Part shown: positions 27,321 through 35,623 of the stretch, one piece after another
How positions within the stretch are numbered: position 1 is the stretch's first letter
How the letters are laid out: each line of letters begins with the position of its first letter
DNA from: Spirochaetales bacterium
Lineage (GTDB): Bacteria > Spirochaetota > Spirochaetia > UBA9216
Length of the DNA: 64,000 nucleotides
Direction: 5' to 3'
NCBI GenBank assembly: GCA_016839055.1
Contig: JAEKNX010000009.1
Coordinates: 114,755 to 178,754, forward strand
Position numbers and translations under genes: made by a program
The notes under the pieces: model-generated
Databases searched by the model: none
The model's input: the letters and a program-made list of their open reading frames with translations, nothing else
What the model was told of the DNA's origin: nothing

Positions 27321-28202
27321 ATGGGTTTAAACCTCGTTGTTCTTGTCAAACAAGTTCCGGATACTCAAAACATCACCGGCGACGCAATGAAAGAGGACGG
27401 TACGGTCAACAGACAGGCCCTTCCGGCAATATTCAATCCCGAAGATCTGTATGCACTAGAAGCGGCTCTGACGGTCAAGGATTTATATCCCGGCACCAGG
27501 GTTAATGTTCTGACAATGGGCCCGCCGCCGGCTGTTCAGGTTCTTAAAGAATCGCTCTACAGAGGCGCAGATTTTGTCGCGCTTATTTCAGACAGAAGGT
27601 TTGCTGCGGCAGATACTCTGGCAACCTCATATGCCCTGAAATGCGCTATTGAAAAAATCGGAAATTACGATATGGTTTTCTGCGGAAGACAGGCAATAGA
27701 CGGCGACACCGCGCAGGTTGGTCCTCAGACCGCAGAAAAGCTCGGAATAAACCAGATAACCTGTGTTTCAGAAATCAACAATATTGATACTGACAAGAAG
27801 TCAGTTGAGGCCACACGATCTATAGAAGGCGGGTTTGAGATAGTCAAATCAGGTTTTCCGGTGCTCCTCACTTTTACCGATGAAGGTTATGTTCCCAGGC
27901 CGCCATCCGCAATCAGGATGCTGAGTTATAAGAACGCTTCTACCGAGGTTTCCACCGAGGCTTTCGATGAGAGTTACATGGATGGCGAGATGAGCGGATC
28001 AGCCGGCAACAACCTGCAGCTATGGGACATTGAAGCAATCAATGCCGATGTTGAAGGATGCGGCCTGTCCGGCTCACCTACAAAGGTAAAGAAGATTATG
28101 TCGGTTGTTCTTACTTCCGGTGATATAAAAATGGTTGATAACGACATGGGTGGAATTGCCGAAATGGTACATGAGCTCATAGCCGATCACACCATAGGAT
28201 AA
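27321..28202 (+). CDS. etfB: Electron transfer flavoprotein, beta subunit
   Basis: The 293-residue protein pairs with EtfA to carry electrons for the downstream acyl-CoA dehydrogenase. The N-terminal LVVLVKQVPDTQ and the nucleotide-binding block GRQAIDGDTAQVGPQTAEKLG (quoted in parts) are clear. The DGDTAQVGP form is the one I associate with clostridial, often electron-bifurcating, Etfs rather than mitochondrial-type EtfB. Whether this pair bifurcates is not proven by the sequence. ATG 27321 follows GGAGG by five bases; the in-frame ATG at 27282 has none. It is the first gene of the etfB-etfA-acd unit. Confidence 0.92.
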   Translation: MGLNLVVLVKQVPDTQNITGDAMKEDGTVNRQALPAIFNPEDLYALEAALTVKDLYPGTRVNVLTMGPPPAVQVLKESLYRGADFVALISDRRFAAADTLATSYALKCAIEKIGNYDMVFCGRQAIDGDTAQVGPQTAEKLGINQITCVSEINNIDTDKKSVEATRSIEGGFEIVKSGFPVLLTFTDEGYVPRPPSAIRMLSYKNASTEVSTEAFDESYMDGEMSGSAGNNLQLWDIEAINADVEGCGLSGSPTKVKKIMSVVLTSGDIKMVDNDMGGIAEMVHELIADHTIG

Positions 28203-28212
28203 GGAGAGACAA

Positions 28213-29226
28213 TTGAGCACTAAAAATACAGTAATGGTCTTTATTCAGCAGGATGACGGTATAGTCGCCGATGTAAGCCTCGAACTTGTCTGCAAGGCAA
28301 AAGAACTGGCAGGCGAACTTGGCGCAAAGGTTTCTGCCATCCTTGCTGGAGACAAACTCGATGCCGAAGCAAAGAGAGTAATCAGCTATGGCGTGGACGA
28401 GCTCTTCCTTGTTGAAGACAAGCGCCTGGCACATTACACCCCGGTTCCCTACACCAAGGTTGTAAGAGATATAATTGTTGCGCAGCAGCCGCAGATAGTA
28501 CTCTACGGAGCAACTACTACCGGCCGTGACCTGGGCCCCCGGATTGCATCGAACCTGAAGGTCGGCCTTACGGCGGACTGTACCGATCTTCAAATTGGTG
28601 ATCACAAGATAAAAGAGCAATTATATAAGAACATCCTCTACCAGATAAGACCCGCTTTTGGGGGAAATATAATTGCAACAATCGTTTCTCCGGAGAAGCT
28701 CCCTCAGATGGCAACCGTTCGTGAAGGCGTAATGAAAATAGTCGAACCCGACGCTTCATATAAAGGCAAGATCACGAAGGTTGATCCTAAACTTGAAGAT
28801 GGCGACTTCCTGACCGAGATCATCAAAAGGGTCCGCGAAGAGAAGAGAGTCAACCTCAAGGGGGCCCAGATTATAGTTTCGGGCGGCATCGGTGTCGAAA
28901 CAAGGGCAAACTTCAAGCTGATTGAAGAACTTGCCCACGTTCTTGGCGGAGAGATTGGCGCGTCGCGTGCCGCAGTTGACGCGGGACTGGTAAGCCAGCC
29001 GCATCAGGTTGGACAGACCGGAACCACGGTAAGACCCAGGCTCTATATTGCCTGCGGTATCTCAGGCTCCATCCAGCACAGGGCAGGAATGGCTGAATCA
29101 TCAAAGATTATCGCTATAAATTCTGACCCTGACGCCCCGATCTTCCAGATTGCCCATTACGGCATTGTCGGAGATCTGAAAGAAATAATTCCTCAGTTCA
29201 TTAAAGCTTACAAGGCCAAAGCGTAA
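28213..29226 (+). CDS. etfA: Electron transfer flavoprotein, alpha subunit
   Basis: The 337-residue FAD-binding subunit has an N-terminal domain (VMVFIQQDDGIVADVSLE, LYGATTTGRDLGPRIASNL) and the C-terminal FAD domain with IIVSGGIGVETRANF, GASRAAVDAGLVSQPHQVGQTG, ISGSIQHRAGM and AINSDPDAPIFQIAHYGIVGD. No N-terminal ferredoxin-like Cys motif is present. The start is TTG 28213 with AAGGAGAG upstream. It lies ten bases after etfB and 23 before the dehydrogenase. Confidence 0.93.
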   Translation: MSTKNTVMVFIQQDDGIVADVSLELVCKAKELAGELGAKVSAILAGDKLDAEAKRVISYGVDELFLVEDKRLAHYTPVPYTKVVRDIIVAQQPQIVLYGATTTGRDLGPRIASNLKVGLTADCTDLQIGDHKIKEQLYKNILYQIRPAFGGNIIATIVSPEKLPQMATVREGVMKIVEPDASYKGKITKVDPKLEDGDFLTEIIKRVREEKRVNLKGAQIIVSGGIGVETRANFKLIEELAHVLGGEIGASRAAVDAGLVSQPHQVGQTGTTVRPRLYIACGISGSIQHRAGMAESSKIIAINSDPDAPIFQIAHYGIVGDLKEIIPQFIKAYKAKA

Positions 29227-29249
29227 GCTTAGGCATAGGGAGGATATAA

Positions 29250-30965
29250 ATGGAAAACTTTTTAAAAGATAATGAAGATATACTGTTTCATCTCAAGCAC
29301 CTCGATCTCGATCAGTTAATAACTCTCAAAGAAGACAACTTTGCCGAGAAGGACATCTACCCTCACGCGCCTAAGGACATTGAGGACGCGAAGGATTCAT
29401 ACGAAAAGATCCTGAGTCTCATCGGTGAAATAGCGGGCGAACACATGTCACCTGTTGCGGCCGAGGTCGATGAAGAAGGTGTAAAACTTGTCGACGGCGA
29501 GGTTGTCTACGCAAAGGGAACCCAGATGGCCCTCGACATGCTGGCAAAGGCTGACTTGATGGGCTTTGCAAACCCCCGTAAATACGGCGGACTGAACTGT
29601 CCGATAATTCTCATGTCAATTGCGGGCGAGATCATGAGCCGTGCCGACGGTTCGTTCCTGAACTTCGGCCTTCAGCAGGATATAAGCGAAACAATTAACA
29701 AGTTCGGCTCCGAAGAGCAGAAACAAAGAATCATTCCAATTCTTGCCAGCGGAAAAGAGACATCATCAATGATCCTCACCGAGCCGGACGCGGGCTCCGA
29801 CCTTCAGGCAGTAAGCCTCAAAGCTCACCAGGCTGATGACGGCAAATGGTACTTAAACGGTGTTAAGCGATTTATAACAAACGGAAACGGCAAGATAGGC
29901 CTGGTACTCGCAAGATCCGAGGAAGGAACAAAGGGCGCAGGCGGCCTCTCCTTCTTCCTCTATGAGCGGGATGAACACATGGTTATAAGACGTGTCGAAA
30001 ACAAGCTCGGAATCCACGGCTCACCGACATGTGAGCTTCAGTTCAACAACGCGCCCTGCGAACTCGTAGGCCAGAGGCGCCGCGGACTCACCAAATACAC
30101 GATGTGGCTGATGAACGGCGCACGGCTGATGGTTTCGGGACAGGCAACCGGTATTGCCGAAGCGGCTTACCGGGAGGCATACAAATACGCGCAGGAGAGA
30201 ATCCAGTTCGGCAAGCCTATTATTGAGTTTCCGCCTGTTTTCGAAATGCTGACCGAGATGAAGATTGCAATCGAGGCAAGCCGTACTCTTCTATATGAGA
30301 CATCGAGATTCGTTGATCTCAAGGAATGCCTGGAGCATGTTACCGAGCACCAGCCGGAGAGGGCTTCCGACGTTAAGGCTGAAATGAAGATGTACACGAG
30401 ACTTGCCAACCTCTTTACACCCATAACCAAGCTTCATAACACTGAGGTAGCTAACAAGGTCACCTATGACGGCATTCAGATTCACGGCGGCACAGGATAC
30501 ATGAAGGAATTCAACGCGGAGCGTCATTACCGTGACGCCAGAATTACCAATATCTACGAGGGTACTTCTCAGCTTCAGGTCGTTGCGGCCATCGGCGGGG
30601 TGACATCAGGTACTGCATCAAGATTCTTTGATGACTTCATTGAAAACACCGATTTTGGACACTGTAAAGATCTTTTTTCAAAGGTTGAGAAGGCAAAGCT
30701 AAACTTCGAGAAAACCCTTATCAAAATCAAGGAGACCGAAGACCAGGAAGTCGTAACCTATCACTCAAGAAGGCTCGTGGAAATGGCAACAGATATTACC
30801 ATTGCCCTGTTTTTCATGAGGGATGCGAAGCACTCAGAGCGAAAACTCAAGGTTGCACATACCTTCATTGCGAAGATGATTCCCAGAATTGAGATGAATA
30901 TGAACTTCATAGTCAGTGGAGAATCAACTCTTCTTGAAAATTATCAGGATATTATAAACGCCTAA
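29250..30965 (+). CDS. Acyl-CoA dehydrogenase, long form
   Basis: The flavoenzyme has 571 residues, about 190 longer than short-chain enzymes such as Bcd. The standard domains are N-terminal helices (about 60-165), beta domain (SSMILTEPDAGSDLQAVSLKA near 170, FITNG near 205) and C-terminal helices with the FAD/tetramer motif and VTYDGIQIHGGTGYMKEFNAE. The catalytic Glu is expected in IYEGTSQLQ near 435. The extra ~110 residues form a helical C-terminal domain of the kind seen in the 570-600-residue acyl-CoA dehydrogenase subfamilies. The adjacent etfBA supplies the electron acceptor. The acyl-CoA substrate is unknown. Confidence 0.9.
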   Translation: MENFLKDNEDILFHLKHLDLDQLITLKEDNFAEKDIYPHAPKDIEDAKDSYEKILSLIGEIAGEHMSPVAAEVDEEGVKLVDGEVVYAKGTQMALDMLAKADLMGFANPRKYGGLNCPIILMSIAGEIMSRADGSFLNFGLQQDISETINKFGSEEQKQRIIPILASGKETSSMILTEPDAGSDLQAVSLKAHQADDGKWYLNGVKRFITNGNGKIGLVLARSEEGTKGAGGLSFFLYERDEHMVIRRVENKLGIHGSPTCELQFNNAPCELVGQRRRGLTKYTMWLMNGARLMVSGQATGIAEAAYREAYKYAQERIQFGKPIIEFPPVFEMLTEMKIAIEASRTLLYETSRFVDLKECLEHVTEHQPERASDVKAEMKMYTRLANLFTPITKLHNTEVANKVTYDGIQIHGGTGYMKEFNAERHYRDARITNIYEGTSQLQVVAAIGGVTSGTASRFFDDFIENTDFGHCKDLFSKVEKAKLNFEKTLIKIKETEDQEVVTYHSRRLVEMATDITIALFFMRDAKHSERKLKVAHTFIAKMIPRIEMNMNFIVSGESTLLENYQDIINA

Positions 30966-30989
30966 GTCAGGAAACTGATTAAATGATAT

Positions 30990-31019
30990 GGGGGGCTTCC
31001 AACAGGAAGTCCCCTTTTT
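30990..31019 (+). terminator. Rho-independent terminator of the etf-acd operon
   Basis: GGGGGCTTCC, the loop AACA and GGAAGTCCCC form a stem followed immediately by TTTTTA, 25 bases after the dehydrogenase stop. The last bases overlap the stop codon of the convergent sensor kinase gene. Confidence 0.85.
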
Positions 31020-32343
31020 ATTTCAGCGGAAACCGTATAAAGACCGAGAAACCCTCAGGAGCATTTTTCATTTCGACCCCGCCGCCGAGCTGTTCGGCTA
31101 GTACATTTATCATTCGAAACCCGAGTGAACGAACAGATTCGAGATCAAAGCCGTCGGGAAGCCCGGGACCGTTGTCGGCTATAACAACTGTAATCTCATC
31201 GTCTTTCTCCTCGAGGGTAACAAAAAGGATATTGCCACTTGGACTTGTAAACGCATATTTAACAGCGTTTGTAACAAGCTCGTTTGTAATTAGTCCAAGA
31301 ACAAGCACCCTGTCAATTGCCAGGACGACATCCTCAAGCTCAAAAACAACCTGAATATCGGCAGTTGTTATATTTGAGACAAGATGGTCTATCAGCTCAC
31401 GAAGATAGTCAGCCGAATGAACAAGGTTATTACTGTCGGTAGCGTACAGCTTCTCATGAATGAGCGAAACAGCCTCTATCCGGCTAATAATATCAGCTAA
31501 AATCCCAGCTCCTTCGTCACAGCAAGGATGAGATGATTCAAGATTGATAATGCTGATTATCATCTGAAGATTGTTTTTTACCCGGTGATGGATCTCTTTA
31601 AGAAGCATATCCCTGGCGTTCAACGCTTCCTTAAGGTCAGTTATGTCTATATTCATTCCGAGGATTCCAAAGATACGATCCTCATCATGAATCGGAGCGA
31701 TTATGTTTTTAAAATATTTCGTGCGTCCATCAACAATATACGAAATCTCACCACTCACAACCTCTCCTTTTAGCGCCTTCTCAGTTGTTTCGAGCCAATA
31801 TTCCACGACATTTTCGTTATCAGCCACCTCATCGGGATGACGTCCCTTCACGTCTCCCCATAAAGCCTTGCTAAAAGAGTTCTGCATATATGTCTTGTTT
31901 TCGTTGTCGTTAATCCAGAAATCGAAAGGAAGGCTTTCAAAAATAGTCTCAAGCATAAGATCACGTTCACGCAGCTTTTGTTCAATTTCTTTTCTGAATG
32001 ACTTATTCTTAATTTGCAGCCAATAAAACTTCCCATCATCATCTTCGGTACAGTTTATAAAAATTTCCACATATCGGGGAGGTCCCTTCTTCAGCCTAAG
32101 CTCACCATAGCGCACCGCTTCAATATCTCCGTCAGAGCCGTATTTCAGAATATCTATGATTTCATCAAATAGGGGGCGCTCAAAAAGAATTTTTATTCCT
32201 GAAGATGTAAGTTCTTCACTGCTTCGTCCTGTCAGATCGCTAACTGCTTTGTTCACATTGAGGATTTTCCCCACCTGATTGGTATGAACAAAACCATCAT
32301 CACAGATAGATAAAAATTTCATGTAAACAGAATTACTCGTCAT
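31018..32343 (-). CDS. PAS-domain sensor histidine kinase (HisKA_2 type)
   Basis: The kinase has 441 residues and no transmembrane segment, so it is probably a cytosolic sensor. Two or three PAS domains (about 1-115 and 125-240: GKILNVNKAVSDLTG; EDRIFGILGMNIDITDLKEA closing the last) precede a HisKA_2 dimerisation/phosphoacceptor helix, KEIHHRVKNNLQMI near 250, and an HATPase_c domain with GLITNELVTNAVKYAF and IADNGPGLPDG. ATG 32343 is proposed. The frame stays open to 32523, but that extension is translated repeat element (32400-32484) and so not real protein. The partner response regulator is not obvious; the two LuxR-type genes nearby lack receiver domains. Confidence 0.82.
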   Translation of the reverse strand: MTSNSVYMKFLSICDDGFVHTNQVGKILNVNKAVSDLTGRSSEELTSSGIKILFERPLFDEIIDILKYGSDGDIEAVRYGELRLKKGPPRYVEIFINCTEDDDGKFYWLQIKNKSFRKEIEQKLRERDLMLETIFESLPFDFWINDNENKTYMQNSFSKALWGDVKGRHPDEVADNENVVEYWLETTEKALKGEVVSGEISYIVDGRTKYFKNIIAPIHDEDRIFGILGMNIDITDLKEALNARDMLLKEIHHRVKNNLQMIISIINLESSHPCCDEGAGILADIISRIEAVSLIHEKLYATDSNNLVHSADYLRELIDHLVSNITTADIQVVFELEDVVLAIDRVLVLGLITNELVTNAVKYAFTSPSGNILFVTLEEKDDEITVVIADNGPGLPDGFDLESVRSLGFRMINVLAEQLGGGVEMKNAPEGFSVFIRFPLK

Positions 32344-32399
32344 CAGTATAAGTATAGTAATCTTTTTAAAAAAATCAAATTTATATAAAAAAATCCAGC

Positions 32400-32484
32400 A
32401 ATTCTGAATTTGACTGCAATTCCCCCGAAGGTCGGCCCTTGCTGATCCCAGCGGCGGCATACAAAGGCAGCCAAATTCAGAACT
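32400..32484. repeat. Short terminal-inverted-repeat element, copy 1
   Basis: The left end AATTCTGAATTTGACTGC and right end GCAGCCAAATTCAGAA are inverted copies of one another (one mismatch). The inner sequence GCGGCGGCATACAAAG next to the right end is identical to the left end of copy 2 (55736-55879) read in the opposite direction, so the two copies lie in opposite orientation. This copy is about 60 bases shorter. It has no coding capacity and resembles a MITE or an intergenic palindromic repeat. Confidence 0.75.
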
Positions 32485-32575
32485 ACTAACGTCCCGGAAG
32501 CGGGAATTAGAACTCTTCCACACCCGGAATATAGATAGATAAACTTACATATTTAATAAGAAAATTGGGTTTCTT

Positions 32576-33277
32576 CTATTTTCTCCGGCCGAATATCCTC
32601 AGAACAAATAGAAAGATATTGATAAAATCAAGATATAGCTTCAGGGCGCCTATAATAGAGAGCTTAATATAATTCTCCTCATCAGCAGTTCCGCTCATCT
32701 GACGGCTCATAGTAAGTATCCGCTGGGTATCATAGGCAGTAAGGCCCATGAAAACCGCGATACCTATGTATGATATCAGATAATACATAGCGGAACTTCG
32801 AAGAAAAATGTTGATAACAGAGGCGATAATTATCCCGATAAGCCCCATCATCAGGTAATGACCCATTCCCTGAAGGCTCCGCTTCGTCGTCACCGCGTAG
32901 AGGCTCATTGCCCCGAAAGTTGCAGCTGTTGTAAAGAAAGCCAAGGCGATGGTCGTACCGGTATACGCAAGAAAGATTACCGACATGGTTACGCCGTTCA
33001 GAGCCGCGTATAAGGCAAAGGCGAAGGTGGCAGCTGCAGAACTCATATGCATAATTCGTCTCGATAAATAAACAACAAGGACAAGCTCGCCAATCATCGC
33101 TCCATAAAAGAGTATAGGATTTGAGACAATACTTCTCATCGCGGTTATATTGCCTGAAAGCCAGAAGGCGACAACTCCGGTGAGGGCAAGGCCTGCCGTC
33201 ATCCAGATGTAGACGTTCTTCATTATGCTGCGTTCCCGGATTAAATCCGGATTGTATGTATTTTCATATTGATTCAA
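32576..33277 (-). CDS. Bax inhibitor-1/YccA-family membrane protein
   Basis: The 233-residue inner-membrane protein has seven predicted helices, starting with NVYIWMTAGLALTGVVAFWLSG and ending in the characteristic short charged tail GRRK. The family block GLTAYDTQRILTMSRQMSG, followed by GALKLYLDFINIFLFVLRIFG (quoted in part), is the BI-1 signature. Bacterial members are proposed pH-sensitive Ca2+ channels or FtsH/protease modulators. It is a single gene with its own promoter region. Confidence 0.9.
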   Translation of the reverse strand: MNQYENTYNPDLIRERSIMKNVYIWMTAGLALTGVVAFWLSGNITAMRSIVSNPILFYGAMIGELVLVVYLSRRIMHMSSAAATFAFALYAALNGVTMSVIFLAYTGTTIALAFFTTAATFGAMSLYAVTTKRSLQGMGHYLMMGLIGIIIASVINIFLRSSAMYYLISYIGIAVFMGLTAYDTQRILTMSRQMSGTADEENYIKLSIIGALKLYLDFINIFLFVLRIFGRRK

Positions 33278-33341
33278 AATAATGCTCCTTAAGATACTTT
33301 GTCCTGTTAAAAATCATACAAAAAGGGGGAATGGTCAAGCA

Positions 33342-33572
33342 TCATAGCAGATCATTTATATTTTTTCCATTTCCAAACTTCGACTTCAGATCCAGCACCG
33401 GAACAACCTCTCCCCTGCTGTTTATTACACCCCTTATCATCTCAGGCATTCCGTGAACTATCGTAATATCAGGGACTTCGAGGATTTCCCTGCTTTAAAA
33501 AACATTTATGGCATACAGTTCATCTTCTATTCTGAACGTAACAAATCTATTACTAATATCAACTTCGGACAT
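33342..33572 (-). pseudogene. CheW remnant with in-frame stop
   Basis: From ATG 33572 (GGAGAG upstream) the frame reads MSEVDISNRFVTFRIEDEL YAINVF, then TAA (33497-33495), then SREILEVPDITIVHGMP, EMIRGVINSRGEVVPVLDL and KSKFG, ending with TGA at 33342. This is the first half of CheW (normally about 150 residues), interrupted once at codon 26 and truncated at the C-terminus. It lies 14 bases after the chemoreceptor gene, so it was that receptor's coupling protein. A working CheW must be encoded elsewhere if the receptor still signals. Confidence 0.8.
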
Positions 33573-33586
33573 ATGGTCTCTCCTTA

Positions 33587-35569
33587 TTAAAACTCAGTAA
33601 AGTCTTCATCAAAGGTATCGCTCTTCCCATTTTCTTTATCATAATTTCCGGACGAAGAACTTAATCTGACCTGAGATTGTTTTTTATTAGACGTTTGGAG
33701 GGCCGGCATAACGGAACTTCCCGTCCTTCCTTCAATCTTTTCCTGTCCGGAGGCATCCATTTTAAAGAAACTGATCATCTGCCTGAGCTGTTCTGCCTGT
33801 GCGGTTAACTCTTCAGACATGGAAGAAGCTTCTTCTGCCGCAGCGGCATTCTGTTGAATCACCTGATCAAGTTGAAGCATAGCCTGATTTATCTGTTCGG
33901 CCCCCGCGTTCTGTTCATGGCTTGAAGCACTAATTTCAGAAACAAGATCCGCAGTTCTTCTAATGTCGGGAACCATAGCTTTAATCCTTTCTCCGGCATT
34001 ATTAGCTTTACTTACGCTTTGCGTTGCAAGCTTCAGAATATCCGACGCAGCCTGCTGACTGATAGCCGCAAGTTTCCCGACTTCTGTTGCTACTACTGCA
34101 AAACCTTTACCATGCTCACCGGCACGGGCGGCCTCAATTGCGGCATTCAGCGAAAGCATATTGGTTTGACGGGCAATATCACCTACTATATTAATCTTCT
34201 GTGATATTTCATTCATAGCCACAACTGCCTCAAGAACTGCCTCTGCTCCGTCTTCGGCGTCTTTGGCTGCCTGAGAAGATATTTTTTCCGTCTGTGCTGC
34301 ATTATCAGTATTCTGCTGGATATTTGCACCCATCTGTTCAACCGAAGAAGATACTTCCTCTGCATTAGCTGCCTGCTCTGTTGCCCCCTGAGACAGCTGC
34401 TCGGAACTCTGAGCAAGCTGACCACTTCCGTCAGTCACCTGAACTGATGAATTATAAACATTTGAAACCACTTCCCTAAGTTTACCCTTCATGTTCTTAA
34501 GAGCATCAGCGAGCATTCCAATCTCATCTTTCTGGTTTATATCTATATCCGTATACAGTTTTCCTTCGCTTATCTCCTGCGCAAACTGAACACCTTTCTT
34601 GATAGGAGTAGTAATAGTTTTAGCAAAAAGCATAAAAATAATCAGTGCAATTATAAAGCCGAATATGCCGACTATAAAAACGGCATTACGTACCGCATTT
34701 GCCGGTGCTAAAAACTCTTCATCAGTAACAGCCAGAAATACTCCCCATCCGGTCTCGGGAACAGCTGCAAAACCCGCCGTTTTTGAAACACCATTGTAAG
34801 AATAGTTTTGAACTCCGCTTTCTCCATTATTAAAGCGCCGCATCAATTCTTCCTCACCTCTTACATCATTCATATTAGTTTTAAACACAATATCTGGATT
34901 TGGATGCGCTATTAACAGTCCTTCCGCATCTGAAACCCAGGCATAACCCGTGTCACCAATCTTGGAATCTTTGATTATACCCCATATAAAATCTAATTCC
35001 ACAACAACAGCAGCAACACCGGAGACATTTCTGTCTCCATCATAAACCGGTGCAGCCAAAGTAAAAACCGGTGCTCCTGTATCCTTACTAAGAGACGGTA
35101 CTCCCATATTTATTTCTCCTGCCATAGCAGCAGTAAAGTATGAACGAGAAGATAAATCCATTCCTATAATTTCTTCTTTAGCGGAAGCTCTTACAATACC
35201 TTTTTCATCCAGAACGATAATATTCTCATAATCATCACCCAGAATACTGGTATTATGAATTTTATAAAGAATCTTATTCAATTCCCTACGTTTTTCTGAC
35301 TGATTATCAAAATCATCTTTAATAAGGAGAGCTCTTTTTGTTTCTTCCCGTTCAGCTATATCAATAGATAGCTTTTTCTCTATGGCTAACACATTATAAA
35401 TTGAACCCGAAATCTCAGTCGTTCGATTTATCAGCTGTTCCTCTTCCAGTTCCCGCAATCCTTCTGATGCTTTCTGAATTGAAATCAGACCCAAGGTAAT
35501 AATCGGAAGTAAAAGAACTATTATTGCTGTAGCAATCAGTTTTGTTCCTATCTTTATATTTTTTAACAT
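33587..35569 (-). CDS. Methyl-accepting chemotaxis protein (dCache sensor)
   Basis: The 660-residue chemoreceptor has TM1 (about 10-33), a periplasmic double-Cache domain (about 38-290: VFTLAAPVYDGDRNVSGVAAVVVELDF in parts, GDTGYAWVSDAEGLLIAHPNP, ETGWGVFLAVTDEEF), TM2 (about 292-315), a HAMP domain and the cytosolic signalling hairpin with its tip VGDIARQTNMLSLNAAIEAARAGEHGKGFAVVA. The last five residues, DFTEF, fit the x-aromatic-x-x-aromatic pentapeptide that tethers CheR or CheB. Cache domains usually bind amino acids, organic acids or amines. A broken cheW follows. Confidence 0.93.
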   Translation of the reverse strand: MLKNIKIGTKLIATAIIVLLLPIITLGLISIQKASEGLRELEEEQLINRTTEISGSIYNVLAIEKKLSIDIAEREETKRALLIKDDFDNQSEKRRELNKILYKIHNTSILGDDYENIIVLDEKGIVRASAKEEIIGMDLSSRSYFTAAMAGEINMGVPSLSKDTGAPVFTLAAPVYDGDRNVSGVAAVVVELDFIWGIIKDSKIGDTGYAWVSDAEGLLIAHPNPDIVFKTNMNDVRGEEELMRRFNNGESGVQNYSYNGVSKTAGFAAVPETGWGVFLAVTDEEFLAPANAVRNAVFIVGIFGFIIALIIFMLFAKTITTPIKKGVQFAQEISEGKLYTDIDINQKDEIGMLADALKNMKGKLREVVSNVYNSSVQVTDGSGQLAQSSEQLSQGATEQAANAEEVSSSVEQMGANIQQNTDNAAQTEKISSQAAKDAEDGAEAVLEAVVAMNEISQKINIVGDIARQTNMLSLNAAIEAARAGEHGKGFAVVATEVGKLAAISQQAASDILKLATQSVSKANNAGERIKAMVPDIRRTADLVSEISASSHEQNAGAEQINQAMLQLDQVIQQNAAAAEEASSMSEELTAQAEQLRQMISFFKMDASGQEKIEGRTGSSVMPALQTSNKKQSQVRLSSSSGNYDKENGKSDTFDEDFTEF

Positions 35570-35623
35570 TAGTATGCCTCCATATGTTGTATCAAATAAA
35601 TATCGCTCTTCTATCAGCAGCTT

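Noticed and set aside
27197..27505. Small plus-strand frame before and inside etfB
   Set aside because: Most of it overlaps etfB in another frame and the sequence is not protein-like.
32344..32523. N-terminal extension of the sensor kinase open frame
   Set aside because: It is translated repeat element (copy 1), not a protein domain; the PAS domain begins after 32343.
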